A stretch of 60,104 nt of DNA from DASUXA01 sp036378155 (GCA_036378155.1 DASUXA010000102.1:1-60104); one strand, 5' to 3'. Positions 25,984-35,932 are shown, counted from the first letter of the stretch. A program made the numbers and translations. The notes: generated by a model from the sequence alone, not told the origin.

Positions 25984-26078
25984 CCGGCGAGCCCCGCCCC
26001 GTGCCCCGGTCGCGTCGAGCGGTCCTTCCGCGCCGGCGACCCGCACAGTCCCGACGTCCGGTACAAGGAGTCAGCGCG

Positions 26079-26300
26079 ATGAACCCGTTCGACGATCCCG
26101 ACGGAACCTTCTCGGTGCTGGTCAACGACGAGGAGCAGTACTCGTTGTGGCCCAGCGCGCTCACCGTCCCGGCGGGCTGGCGGACCGTCCACGGCGACGA
26201 CAGCCGTCAGGGTTGCCTGGACTACGTCGAGCGGAACTGGACCGACCTTCGCCCGCGCGCCGCCCGGCAGGCGGTCGGGTCGGCGCCGAGTCGCGGCTGA
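26079..26300 (+). CDS. MbtH-like protein (copy 1)
   Basis: 73 residues starting MNPFDDPDGTFSVLVNDEEQ, with SLWP and VPAGW, the MbtH signature. MbtH-like proteins bind adenylation domains and are needed for their folding or activity. AAGGAG is 8 bases before the ATG. It is one of three in the window, and it has a longer C-terminal tail than the twin copies at 43.6-44.0 kb. Confidence 0.95.
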   Translation: MNPFDDPDGTFSVLVNDEEQYSLWPSALTVPAGWRTVHGDDSRQGCLDYVERNWTDLRPRAARQAVGSAPSRG

Positions 26301-26315
26301 GCACAGTCGGACGCG

Positions 26316-27074
26316 GTGACGATGGGCGTACAGGCGCAGGTCGGCGACCGCCGCTGGCTCAAGCGTTTCGGGCGGGTCGGACCGTCGGAGATCCGGCTGT
26401 TGTGCTTCCACCACGCGGGCGGGTCGGCGTCGATGTACCGGATGTGGCCGCGGCTGCTGCCGTGGTTCATCGAACCGGTCGCGGTGCAGTTGCCGGGTCG
26501 GGCGGACCGGTACGACGAGCCGCCGTTCGAGACGATGGGCCCGCTCGTCGACGAACTCGTCGAGGTCGTCAAACCGCTGCTGGACCAGCCGTTCGCCTGC
26601 TACGGCGCCAGCATGGGCGCGCGGGTGGCGTGGGCGCTCACCCACGCCCTGCGCGAGCGGGGCATGCCGCTGCCCCGCGTGCTGTACGTGGCGAGCAACA
26701 CCGCGCCCAAGGACGACGACGGCGGCAAGCAGTGGGACGTGCCGGAGGACCGGCTCGTCGCCTACCTGCACGACATGGGCGGTACACCGCCGGAGATCCT
26801 CGCCGATCCTGAACTGCTCGCGGACCTGCTGCCCACGCTGCGCGCCGACCTCGCCGTGCTGCGTACCCACCGGTTCCGCCCGGCAACGCCGCTCGACGTG
26901 CGGATCCGCGCGTTCGCCGGTACCGAGGACCCGACGGCGCCGCCGGACACGATGACCGGCTGGCGCGACGAGACCCGCGCGCGCTTCGACCTGGACCCGG
27001 TGCCCGGTGGGCACTTCTTCGACGCCGACGGTGAACGTCAGGTGATCCGGACGATCGCCAACGATCTGACGTGA
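26316..27074 (+). CDS. Type II thioesterase
   Basis: 252 residues of alpha/beta-hydrolase fold. FHHAGGSASMYRMW, GRADR and the nucleophile elbow YGASMGARVAW (Ser near residue 98) identify an NRPS editing thioesterase; the late His lies in GGHFFDADGER. It clears misprimed or stalled carrier proteins. It is closely similar to the thioesterase at 41.9 kb (for example LLDQPFA, SMGARVAW and GGTPPE in both), so the MbtH-thioesterase pair seems to have been duplicated within the locus. Start GTG 26316; ATG 26322 is possible. Confidence 0.93.
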   Translation: MTMGVQAQVGDRRWLKRFGRVGPSEIRLLCFHHAGGSASMYRMWPRLLPWFIEPVAVQLPGRADRYDEPPFETMGPLVDELVEVVKPLLDQPFACYGASMGARVAWALTHALRERGMPLPRVLYVASNTAPKDDDGGKQWDVPEDRLVAYLHDMGGTPPEILADPELLADLLPTLRADLAVLRTHRFRPATPLDVRIRAFAGTEDPTAPPDTMTGWRDETRARFDLDPVPGGHFFDADGERQVIRTIANDLT

Positions 27075-27148
27075 CGACCCTGGATCGGCTGCCCGACCAG
27101 CACGAATCGGCGCCCGCCACGCCCCGCTGCGACCCGCGACGGTCATCC

Positions 27149-27196
27149 ATCCCTACTTCCTGGGACATCCCTGCGGCGGTGGTCGCTGACTACCGT
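27149..27196 (+). promoter_or_regulatory. Cluster-type promoter for the second FAAL operon
   Basis: ATCCC-N8-GGGAC (27149-27166), 24 bases, then TACCGT (27191-27196). The 313-base gap 27075-27387 contains this promoter and a ~185-base leader. A GTG at 27203 opens a 62-codon frame that ends in an ATGA overlap with the FAAL start. Its composition is not convincingly coding, so I leave it uncalled. Confidence 0.68.
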
Positions 27197-27387
27197 CCTG
27201 GTGTGGCAGACCAAACCCGGACGATGGCGACGCCACGACCATCGCGCCCTCGTCCGCCCGTCCGGAGATCCGTGTTCGACCAGGTCCGGACCTCGACGGC
27301 GACGACGTCGACCGCGCGCCGGACGCCACGGCGGCGGACCTCACCGGACGTACGTCGAAGCGCACGAACGCTCTGCGGAGGGCACCC

Positions 27388-29319
27388 ATGATCGACCGCG
27401 CGGCGCCACTGGCCGAGGTGCTCCTGCTGCGTGCCGAGCAGCAGCCGGACGCGGTGGCGTACGAAGCCGTCGAGCCGGGCGGGCAGGTCGCCACGATGAG
27501 CTACGCCCAGTTGGCGGGCCGGGCGTCCGCGCTGGCCGAGCAGCTCGCCGCCGACGGCGACGGACCGGTGCTGCTGCTGTACCCCGCAGGTCTGGACTAT
27601 GTGGTCGCGATCTTCGCCGGGTTCCTCGCCGGTCGCCCGGTGATACCGGCGTATCCGCCGCGTGTCGGGTCCGGACCGGACCGGACCCGGCTGGGCGGCA
27701 TCATCGAGGACGCCCGCCCGTCGGCGGTGGTGGCGAAGGAACGGTACCCGGAGGTACCGGTGCCGACGCTGTTCGCCGTGCCCGGCGCGGACGCCGACGG
27801 CACCGCGTGGCGCCGACCGGCGACCGGGCAGGACGTGGCGATCGTCCAGTACACCTCCGGCAGTACCGGACGCCCGCGCGGTGTGCTGGTCCGGCACGAC
27901 AGCGTGGCGGCGAACACCGCCGCGATCGCGGACCGGTTCGGCATCGACGCGACCTCGCGGGGACTGACCTGGCTGCCGCCGTTCCACGACATGGGGCTGG
28001 TCGGCGGGCTGCTCACTCCGCTGGCAGCCGGCATACCGGTGCGCATCCTGCCGCCGGAGACGTTCCTGAAGGCGCCGCTGACCTGGTTGCGGCAGATCAC
28101 CGAGACCGGGGCGACGATCAGCGGCGGCCCGAACTTCGCGTACGACCTGTGCGTGCGCCGCACCCGACGCGACGACGAACTGACCGGGCTGGACCTGTCG
28201 AACTGGCGGGTGGCGTTCAGCGGCGGCGAAACGGTCCGGCACCGCACCATGGCCGACTTCGCGGCGCGCTTCGCCCCGGTCGGGTTCGACCCGCGGGCGT
28301 TCCTGCCCTGTTACGGGCTCGCCGAGGCGACCCTGATCGTCAGCGCGGGACACTGGTCCGGGACGTCGGCTGCCACGGGCAGCGCGGTCAGCTGCGGTAC
28401 CGCGGTGTGCGGGCAGCGGATCGTCATCGTCGACCCCGACCGGGGCGTGCCGTGCGCCGACGGGCAGGAGGGCGAGATCTGGATCGCCGGCCCGCACGTC
28501 ACGCCCGGCTACCTGTCCGGCGAGTCGGGCGAGTTGTTCGGTCAGCTCGACGGGGAGTCGTACCTGCGCACCGGGGACCGCGGCTACCTGCGTGACGGCG
28601 AACTGTTCGTGACCGGTCGCACCAAGGACGTCATCGTGTTCCGGGGCGTGAACTACCACGCCGTGGACGTGGAGACCGCCGCGCTCGACGCGGTGGGCAC
28701 CGTCGCCGGAGCCGCCGCCGCCTTCCTGGTGGAGGACGGCGCGCAGTCGCTGCCGGTACTGGTGATGGAGGTGCGCGGCAAGGTCGACGACCAGCTCGCC
28801 TCGGTGGTACGCGCGGAGGTGCTCGCCCGGACCCAGTTGCCGCTCGCCGTGGTGGCGCTGGTACCGCCGCGTTCGGTGCCCCGCACGTCCAGCGGCAAGG
28901 TGCAGCGGTCGCGGTGCCGCGAGGCGTTTCTGGACGGGGCGTACGACGAGGCGTTGACCGGCGACGCCGCCGCGCTCGCCGCGCTGACCGACGTGCGTGC
29001 CCGGGCCACGGCGACCTCCGAGTTGACCACGGTGATCTGCGGGATCATCGCCGGCGTCTGCGAGATCCCGGACTGCGGCCCGACGGACAGCCTCACCGAG
29101 AAGGGGCTGGACTCGGTACGGGCGGCGGAGGCGGCAGCCGTTCTCGAGGACGCGCTCGGGCTGACCGTGCCGCTGGACGCGGTGCTGTTCGCGCCCACCC
29201 CACGCGGTGTGGCGGACGCGTTGGTGCAGCGCTGGCTGGCTGAGGACCAGGAGATGACCACGGTGCGGGACCGCATCGTGATGGTGGCGAAAGGCGGGGA
29301 GACAACCGCATGGATCTGA
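27388..29319 (+). CDS. Stand-alone FAAL-ACP loading protein
   Basis: 643 residues. A fatty-acyl-AMP ligase domain with YTSGSTGRPRGV (~155), WLPPFHDMGLVGG (~195) and GGPNFAYDLCVRR is followed by an acyl carrier with KGLDSVRAAEA (~573, phosphopantetheine Ser in GLDS). It activates a fatty acid and passes it to the next condensation domain. GGAGGG lies 4 bases before the ATG. The next gene starts 10 bases before this stop, so the two are translationally coupled. It is the second FAAL of the locus. Confidence 0.95.
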   Translation: MIDRAAPLAEVLLLRAEQQPDAVAYEAVEPGGQVATMSYAQLAGRASALAEQLAADGDGPVLLLYPAGLDYVVAIFAGFLAGRPVIPAYPPRVGSGPDRTRLGGIIEDARPSAVVAKERYPEVPVPTLFAVPGADADGTAWRRPATGQDVAIVQYTSGSTGRPRGVLVRHDSVAANTAAIADRFGIDATSRGLTWLPPFHDMGLVGGLLTPLAAGIPVRILPPETFLKAPLTWLRQITETGATISGGPNFAYDLCVRRTRRDDELTGLDLSNWRVAFSGGETVRHRTMADFAARFAPVGFDPRAFLPCYGLAEATLIVSAGHWSGTSAATGSAVSCGTAVCGQRIVIVDPDRGVPCADGQEGEIWIAGPHVTPGYLSGESGELFGQLDGESYLRTGDRGYLRDGELFVTGRTKDVIVFRGVNYHAVDVETAALDAVGTVAGAAAAFLVEDGAQSLPVLVMEVRGKVDDQLASVVRAEVLARTQLPLAVVALVPPRSVPRTSSGKVQRSRCREAFLDGAYDEALTGDAAALAALTDVRARATATSELTTVICGIIAGVCEIPDCGPTDSLTEKGLDSVRAAEAAAVLEDALGLTVPLDAVLFAPTPRGVADALVQRWLAEDQEMTTVRDRIVMVAKGGETTAWI

Positions 29320-32300
29320 GCGCTGGACGGAGCCTGGTAGAGCGGTGGCGGGCCGGTCATGGTTCGACCGCGCCGAACGGCGACGAACCGACCTCGCTCA
29401 CCGCCGCCCAGCGCGGCGTCTGGGTGTTCGAAGGGCTCTACCCCGGCAAGCCGATCTTCAACGTGTCCTTCGCGGCGAGGCACAGCGGCACGATCGATCG
29501 GGCACGGCTGGACGCGGCGGTCGCCGCCCTGATCCGTCGGCACGCGAACCTGCGCAGCACGTTCGAGGCGGGTCCGGAGGGACCGGTCCGTACCGTTCAC
29601 GCCGACCTGCCGTACTCCCCCGAGTGGACGGACCTGCGGCACCTGCCGGCGCAACAGCGGTGGGACACCGCTGAACGCCTCGCCGACCAGATCACCGCCG
29701 AGCCGTTCGACCTCGGTCGCGGGCCGCTGATCCGGGTACACGTGATCCGGGTCGACGACGAGGAGCATGTGCTAGTGCTCGTCGCCCACCACATGGTCTG
29801 CGACGGCGAGTCGGTACGGGTCCTGCTGCGCGAGCTGGACATCGCGTACGAGGGCGGCGAACTGCCGGGCGCCGAGCCGGTCGCGGTCCCGCCGAAGGTC
29901 GACGAGGCAACCTACCAGTACTGGATGTCCCGCCTCGCCAACCTGCCCGCCCTGGACCTGCCCACGGACCACGGACGTGCGGCGCAGCCGAGTTTCCACG
30001 CCGGGTCGGTTCCGCTGACTCTGCCCGAGGACCTGGTGGTCGCCGCCGAACGGCTGGGTCGGCAGGAGAACGCGACCCTGTTCATGGTGCTTCTCGCCGC
30101 GTTCCAGTTGTTGATGGGCAAGCACAGCGGACAGACCGACTTCGCGGTGAGTTCTCCGGAGACGGGGCGGACCCGACCGGGCATGCACGACGTGGTGGCG
30201 CTGCTGGCGAACCCGATGGTGCTGCGCACCGACCTGTCCGGCTCGCCGAGTTTCCGGGAACTGGTGCGGCGCGCGCGGACCACGTTCCTGGAGGCGTTCC
30301 CGCACCGGGACGCGCCGTTCGACGAGCTGATCACCCGGCTGGCGCCCGGACACGGGCTGGACCGTGCTCCGCTGATCGGCGCGTACTTCGTGTTCCACGG
30401 CGAGTACGGCGATCCCCGGCTGGCCGGCGCGTCGCTGGAGCCGATGGTGGTCCAACGCCCCGCTCTGCGCCACGACGTGGAACTTCACCTGTGGCGACGC
30501 GGCGACGGGCTGTGGGGCAACTGGGACTTCAACGCCGAGGTGTTCGAGCGGGCGACCGCGGCGCGGATGGCGGAGCGGCTGCGTGTCCTGCTGACCGCCG
30601 CGCTCGCCGATCCCGACGTGACCGTCGACCGTCTGGACATCCGTACCGACGAGGAGCGGGAACTGCTCGCCCGGTGGAGCGCGGGACCGGCGGCACCCGC
30701 CGACCCGGTGAGCCGGCTGCACGATCTGGTCACGGAACAGGCGCGACGCTCCCCGGACGCGATCGCGGTCACCGACGGGCGACGCGACCTGACCTACGCC
30801 CAGCTCGAGGCGCGGTCCAACCAGATGGCGCACCACCTGCGCGCCCAGGGCGTACGCCCGCGCGACAAGGTCGGCATCCAGATGAAGCGCTCCGCCGACC
30901 TGCTCGTGGCGATGCTCGGCATCCTGAAGACCGGCGCCGCGTACCTTCCGCTGGACCCGGCGTACCCCGCCGACCGCGTCGAGTACATGCGCGACGACAG
31001 CGCCGCCACCATGGTGCTGACCGAGGTCGACCACGCCGCGCTGGACCGGCAGCCGACGTCCCCGGTGGAGGGCGTCGACGTGGGTCCGAGCGATCTGGCG
31101 TACATCCTGTACACGTCGGGTTCGACCGGGCGTCCGAAGGGCGTCATGCTCACCCACCGCAGCGCTGTGGCGCTGATGCGCTGGGGACTGCGCGAGTTCA
31201 CCACCGCCGAGTTGCGCCGGGTCCTCGCCGGTACGTCGATCTGTTTCGACGTGTCGGTGTTCGAGCTGTTCGCGCCGCTGTGCGCGGGCGGTACGGTGGT
31301 CGTCGTCGAGGACGTGCTGGTGCTGCTGACGCCGGACGCCCCCGACGTGACCATGGTCAGCATGGTGCCCGCCGCCGCGCGGGAGATGGTCGCCGCCGGC
31401 GCCCTGCCGAAGTCGGTGAAGAACGTGCTGCTGGGCGGCGAGGCGCTGCCCGGCGCGGTGGTCGACGGACTGTACGACGTGGGCAAGGTCGAGGGCGTGT
31501 ACAACATGTACGGCCCGACCGAGGACACCACCTACTCGACGTACGCCAACGTGCCCCGGGGCGAGGAGCCGCCGATCGGCTGGCTGCTGCCGAACGAGCA
31601 CGCGTACGTGCTGGACGCCGCGCTGCGTCCGGTGCCGATCGGCGTCGTCGGCGAGCTGTACCTGGCGGGCGAGGGTCTGGCTCGGGGGTACGGCAACCAG
31701 CCGGGAATGACGGCGTCGCGGTTCGTCGCCAACCCGGTGTCGCCGACGCCGGGGCAACGCATGTACCGCACCGGCGACCTGGTCCGGTACCGCGCCGACG
31801 GGGCGCTGCTCTACCTCGGACGCCAGGACTTCCAGGTCAAGGTACGCGGGCAGCGCATCGAGCTGGGCGAGATCGAGGCGACCATGCAGCGCCACCCCGA
31901 GGTGCGCGACGCGGTGGTCACCATGTACGGCGACCGGCTCGTCGGCTACGTCACGGCGCGGGGCCCGGAGGGTGTCGGCAGCGACGACGTGCGCGACTTC
32001 CTCCGGCAGCGGCTGCCCAGCATCATGGTGCCGACCCACATCCTGGTCCTCGACGCGCTGCCGAAGACCCCCAACGGCAAGGTGGACCGCCGGGCTCTGC
32101 CCGCGCCGGTCATCGTCGCCGGCGCGGAGGGCGGACCGCCGCAGGGCCGCGCCGAGAAGCTGGTCGCCGAGGTCTGGCAGGAGGTGCTCGAGCTTGACGA
32201 GGTCGGGCGCGACGACGACTTCTTCGAACTCGGCGGGCACTCGCTGCACGCCACGAGCGTGGTGGCGAAGTTGCGCACCCTGTTCGGCGTCGAGGTGTCG

Positions 32301-35075
32301 GTCCGGCAGATCTTCGAGCTGAGGACGGTGCGGCAGCTCGCCGCCGGGCTGGCGCCCAGCCGTCCCCTGGTCACGCCGCGACCGCCGGACGCCGAGCCGG
32401 TGACGTCGTTCGACCAGCAGCGGATGTGGATGGAAGACCAACTGCGCCCGACCGTCTCGTACAACATCCACGTACGCCAACGGCTCATCGGCGACCTCGA
32501 CGTCGAGGCGCTGGAACGCAGCATCCGCGCGATCATCGCCCGCCACGAGACGCTGCGTACCCGGTTCCCGCTGGTCGACGGCAAGCTGGTGCAGGTCGTG
32601 GACGACGTCGACGACGGCTGGCGGATCTCGTACGAGGACGTCAGCGGGCGCGGCGACGACCGCGACGAGCTCGCCGAGCGCCTGGCGGACCGGCAGTCCA
32701 CCACGTCCTTCGACCTGGCGAACGGTCCGCTGTTCGACTGCCTGCTGGTGAAGCTGGGCGACAACGAGCACCTGCTCAGCCTCACGATCCACCACATCGT
32801 GTTCGACGGCTGGTCGATCCGGCTGTTCCTGCAGGAGCTGACCGCGTTGTACCCGGCGGGCGGCGACGTCGACAAGGTCGAGCTGCCCGAGCTGCCGATC
32901 CAGTACCGCGACTTCGCGGTGTGGCAGCGCAACTGGCTGCGCGGCGAGACGCTGACGAAGCTCGTCGGGTACTGGCGACGCCACCTGGCGGGCGCCCCCG
33001 CCGCGCTGGAGTTGCCGGTCGCCCGGCGACGTACCGCGCAGCAGGGCGCCACCGGCGGTCGGGTCCGGACGCAGATCACCAGCGACGAGGCGGAGGTGCT
33101 GCGCACCCGGTGCCGCGAGTACGGCGTGACCCCGTTCATGATGCTGCTGGCGTCCCTGGCGACCGTGCTGCGCCGCTGGTCGGGGCAGGACGATCTGGTC
33201 ATCGGCGCGCCGGCGACGACCCGCGGCGACGCCGCCACCAGCGGGCTGATCGGTCTGTTCGTCAACACGCTGCCGCTGCGCATCGACCTGACCGGCGATC
33301 CCAGCTTCGTCGAGCTGCTGCGCCGGGTGCGTCAGGTCGCGCTGGACGGCTACGCGTACCACGGCGAGGTGCCGTTCGACGTTCTGGTCGGCGAGCTGCA
33401 GGTGCCGCGCGACCCGACCCGTACGCCGCTGGTGCAGGTCATCCTGAACATGGTGGACACCGCGGAGGACGACTGGCAGCTTCCCGGGGTACGTGTGGAG
33501 TTCCTGGACCGTCCCGTGGTGCCGAGCATGTTCGACGTGAACCTCAGCGTGTACGAGTCCAGCCGGGGCTACCAGTTGGATCTCGCCTTCCACCGGGACC
33601 GGTACGACGAGGCGACCATGCAGGCGCTGCTGGACCAGTTCCGCACGTTGCTGAGCGGGGTGGTCGACGATCCGACGCGCGGGATTCTCGAGTACCCGCT
33701 TCAGGCGGGCGAGCCCGCTCCGGTCGCCGAGCCCGCCGCCGTACCGGACATGCCCGCGCTGCCCGCCGCCGTCGCGCGGCACGCGACGCGGTCGCCGGAC
33801 CGGATCGCGGTGGTCGACGCCGACGGTCGGTACACGTACGCCCAGCTGCATCGGGCTGCTCTCGGCGTCGCGCACGCGCTCGCCGGCGCCGGCAGCGACG
33901 GCGGCGAGGTCGGTGTGGTCGCTCGGCGTTCGGCGAACTTCGTCGCGGCGGTACTCGGCTGCCGCCTGACCGGCGCGCCGGTCGTCGGCGTCAACGCCGC
34001 CCCGTCCTCCGACGTCGCGACCGCGTTGGACCCCGACGGTGCGAGCATCGACGTGCGCGCGCTGCTGACCGCGCCGAACGGTACCGTGCCGGCGGCGCGG
34101 GAGCCGCTGCCGGAGCCGCCGGGCGAGCACACCGACTGGGCTGTCGACCGGTTCGAGTTGACCGGCGAGGACCGGATCGCGGTGCTGTCCGGGTCGCCGG
34201 GGCAGCTGATGTCCGCGGTGTCGACCGCGCTGACCGCCGGCGCCACCCTGTACCTGCCGGACGAGGCGACCACCCGCGACCCCGCCGCTCTGGTCGAGTG
34301 GCTGGGGCGGCACGCGGTCACCGTGGTGTACGTGACGCCGCCCGCGCTGCGCGCCCTGGCGACGCGGGGCGGGGCGCCGCGGCTGCCGATGCTGCGGTAC
34401 GTCTTCGTGGACAGCGCCGGCGAGCTCATGTCGCACGACGTCGAACTGGTCCGCCGCATCGAGCCGTCGTGCCGGGTCGTGGGTACCTACCGGCTGACCC
34501 GCACCGGTCGGCCCACCGCGGTCCACGTGGTACCGGACTTGTGGTCGGCGGCCGACTCGCCGCTTCGGCTGCCCGTCGGTACGCAGGCGGACGGCATCGC
34601 GGTCGAGCTGGTCAACCCGGTCGGGCAGCCGACCTCGGTCGGCGAGGTCGGCGAGATCCTGCTCGGCGGGCAACGGACCGGCGACCTGGGTCGTCGCCTG
34701 CCCGACGGCACGCTGGAGTTCGCCGGGCGGGTGGACGCCAAGACGGGGCACGGCGACCCGATCGAGGTGGTGGCGACGCTGCGCGACCTGCCCGAGGTGG
34801 CTGACGCCGTGGTCACCGGGTACGCCGACGCGGACGGGCGGACGGAGTACACCGCCTATGTCGCCTGCCCCGGCGGCGGCACGCTGAACACGTTGCGCCA
34901 GCACGTGACGACCCGGGTGCCGAAGCACCTGGCACCGCAGCGGATCGTGGTGCTGGACCGGCTCCCGCTGACCCCGAGCGGCGAGTACGACCTGGCTGCC
35001 CTGTCCCGTCCCGACGAGGCGGGCGCCGCGAACACCGGTACCCAGCAACTCGCCGCCCTGGGTCAGGGCAGCTGA
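29310..35075 (+). CDS. NRPS: C-A-PCP-C plus degenerate terminal A domain
   Basis: 1,921 residues. Condensation with HHMVCDG (~159), adenylation with YTSGSTGRPKGV (~603), PCP with GGHSLHA (~974), condensation with HHIVFDGW (~1160), then an adenylation-like region (~1477-1910). The first adenylation pocket shows FDVSVFE, LLGGE and NMYGPTEDTTY; substrate not assigned. In the terminal region the phosphate loop reads LSGSPGQL, the YGPTE motif is TYRLTRTG, and the catalytic A10 lysine of PxGK is Glu (PSGEYD). It cannot be a normal adenylation domain and no PCP follows. The first condensation domain should accept the acyl chain from the upstream FAAL-ACP. Confidence 0.94.
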   Translation: MDLSAGRSLVERWRAGHGSTAPNGDEPTSLTAAQRGVWVFEGLYPGKPIFNVSFAARHSGTIDRARLDAAVAALIRRHANLRSTFEAGPEGPVRTVHADLPYSPEWTDLRHLPAQQRWDTAERLADQITAEPFDLGRGPLIRVHVIRVDDEEHVLVLVAHHMVCDGESVRVLLRELDIAYEGGELPGAEPVAVPPKVDEATYQYWMSRLANLPALDLPTDHGRAAQPSFHAGSVPLTLPEDLVVAAERLGRQENATLFMVLLAAFQLLMGKHSGQTDFAVSSPETGRTRPGMHDVVALLANPMVLRTDLSGSPSFRELVRRARTTFLEAFPHRDAPFDELITRLAPGHGLDRAPLIGAYFVFHGEYGDPRLAGASLEPMVVQRPALRHDVELHLWRRGDGLWGNWDFNAEVFERATAARMAERLRVLLTAALADPDVTVDRLDIRTDEERELLARWSAGPAAPADPVSRLHDLVTEQARRSPDAIAVTDGRRDLTYAQLEARSNQMAHHLRAQGVRPRDKVGIQMKRSADLLVAMLGILKTGAAYLPLDPAYPADRVEYMRDDSAATMVLTEVDHAALDRQPTSPVEGVDVGPSDLAYILYTSGSTGRPKGVMLTHRSAVALMRWGLREFTTAELRRVLAGTSICFDVSVFELFAPLCAGGTVVVVEDVLVLLTPDAPDVTMVSMVPAAAREMVAAGALPKSVKNVLLGGEALPGAVVDGLYDVGKVEGVYNMYGPTEDTTYSTYANVPRGEEPPIGWLLPNEHAYVLDAALRPVPIGVVGELYLAGEGLARGYGNQPGMTASRFVANPVSPTPGQRMYRTGDLVRYRADGALLYLGRQDFQVKVRGQRIELGEIEATMQRHPEVRDAVVTMYGDRLVGYVTARGPEGVGSDDVRDFLRQRLPSIMVPTHILVLDALPKTPNGKVDRRALPAPVIVAGAEGGPPQGRAEKLVAEVWQEVLELDEVGRDDDFFELGGHSLHATSVVAKLRTLFGVEVSVRQIFELRTVRQLAAGLAPSRPLVTPRPPDAEPVTSFDQQRMWMEDQLRPTVSYNIHVRQRLIGDLDVEALERSIRAIIARHETLRTRFPLVDGKLVQVVDDVDDGWRISYEDVSGRGDDRDELAERLADRQSTTSFDLANGPLFDCLLVKLGDNEHLLSLTIHHIVFDGWSIRLFLQELTALYPAGGDVDKVELPELPIQYRDFAVWQRNWLRGETLTKLVGYWRRHLAGAPAALELPVARRRTAQQGATGGRVRTQITSDEAEVLRTRCREYGVTPFMMLLASLATVLRRWSGQDDLVIGAPATTRGDAATSGLIGLFVNTLPLRIDLTGDPSFVELLRRVRQVALDGYAYHGEVPFDVLVGELQVPRDPTRTPLVQVILNMVDTAEDDWQLPGVRVEFLDRPVVPSMFDVNLSVYESSRGYQLDLAFHRDRYDEATMQALLDQFRTLLSGVVDDPTRGILEYPLQAGEPAPVAEPAAVPDMPALPAAVARHATRSPDRIAVVDADGRYTYAQLHRAALGVAHALAGAGSDGGEVGVVARRSANFVAAVLGCRLTGAPVVGVNAAPSSDVATALDPDGASIDVRALLTAPNGTVPAAREPLPEPPGEHTDWAVDRFELTGEDRIAVLSGSPGQLMSAVSTALTAGATLYLPDEATTRDPAALVEWLGRHAVTVVYVTPPALRALATRGGAPRLPMLRYVFVDSAGELMSHDVELVRRIEPSCRVVGTYRLTRTGRPTAVHVVPDLWSAADSPLRLPVGTQADGIAVELVNPVGQPTSVGEVGEILLGGQRTGDLGRRLPDGTLEFAGRVDAKTGHGDPIEVVATLRDLPEVADAVVTGYADADGRTEYTAYVACPGGGTLNTLRQHVTTRVPKHLAPQRIVVLDRLPLTPSGEYDLAALSRPDEAGAANTGTQQLAALGQGS

Positions 35076-35080
35076 TCGAG

Positions 35081-35124
35081 CGGTTCCGCCTGATCGCCCG
35101 ACGTCGGGCGATCAGGCGGAACCG
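35081..35124. terminator. 22-bp perfect palindrome, bidirectional terminator
   Basis: Positions 35081-35102 and 35103-35124 are exact reverse complements. It lies 5 bases after the NRPS stop and contains the stop codon (35114-35112) of the convergent hydrolase gene. Confidence 0.9.
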
Positions 35125-35819
35125 ACGCTTGCCGCGATCGCGCGCCCGAGGTCCTCGGGGCGGGTGAACTGCGGCCAGTGCCCGGTCGGCAGGTCGACGT
35201 ACTCGACGTCGCGGACCTTTGCCAGTTCCTGCACGAACGGGTGCCCCTGCTCCAGCCACTGCCGCACCGCCGCGCTGGAGAACTGGCAGGCGATGACGGT
35301 GATCGGTACCTCGTAGCGGCGCTCGTCGAACAGTTGCTGCCGGTCCCTGGTGACCCGTGCCGGCGACGGGACGGCTCGGGCGCGGAACGCCGCGCGCAGG
35401 TCGTCGTCGAGGTCGATCAGGTCCTCGTCCTCGAACGACGACCAGTCCGGCAGCGGTACCTCGCCGTTCTCGACGGGCAGCTCGTCGTTGACGACCCCGC
35501 CGTCGCCCAGCGGGATGCTGTCGACGTACACGACCCGCGCGATGCGGTCGGGTCGCGCGTCGGCGGCGGCGTGGGCGATCGCACCGCCGCCGGAGTGCCC
35601 GACGAGCACCACCCGGCGGTCGGTCGGCATCGAGTCGACGACCCGGACCACCGCGTCGACGTGGTCACGTAGCGTGATCTCGGAGCGGTCGGCGTCCTTC
35701 GACTCCATCCCGGGCAACGTCAGCGGGTGCGTGCGGTGACCCGCCTGCCGCAGCACGGGCACGACGTCGTCCCACGACGACCCGTCCAGCCAGAAGCCGG
35801 GGATCAGGAGAATATCCAT
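35112..35819 (-). CDS. Alpha/beta hydrolase
   Basis: 235 residues. Oxyanion segment LIPGFWLDGSSWDDV at the N-terminus, nucleophile elbow VLVGHSGGGAIAH (Ser near residue 96), and a His in LPTGHWPQF near the end. It resembles EstC-like or haloalkane-dehalogenase-like carboxylesterases. Substrate unknown. A TATAGCGT box lies about 10 bases upstream of the ATG, similar to the -10 of the FAAL-NRPS promoter, but I find no good dyad above it. It may be a tailoring or resistance esterase, or unrelated. Confidence 0.82.
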   Translation of the reverse strand: MDILLIPGFWLDGSSWDDVVPVLRQAGHRTHPLTLPGMESKDADRSEITLRDHVDAVVRVVDSMPTDRRVVLVGHSGGGAIAHAAADARPDRIARVVYVDSIPLGDGGVVNDELPVENGEVPLPDWSSFEDEDLIDLDDDLRAAFRARAVPSPARVTRDRQQLFDERRYEVPITVIACQFSSAAVRQWLEQGHPFVQELAKVRDVEYVDLPTGHWPQFTRPEDLGRAIAASVGSA

Positions 35820-35932
35820 GGACGCGACGCTATACCACCCGGCTGACGCCGGCGTGGAACCGCGTCGGGACGGCCGGTGGCAGCTGTGGGCACCCCACCG
35901 GCCGTCGAAGGATCACGTGGCGGGTGCCGCCG

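Noticed and set aside
27203..27391. 62-codon frame before the second FAAL ending in ATGA
   Set aside because: Start lies near the predicted transcription start, but codon use is not coding-like and the product is simple Arg/Thr/Pro sequence.
29772..35048. 1,758-codon minus-strand frame opposite the C-A-PCP-C NRPS
   Set aside because: Antisense shadow, Arg/His/Gln-rich, with no recognisable domain and no ribosome site.
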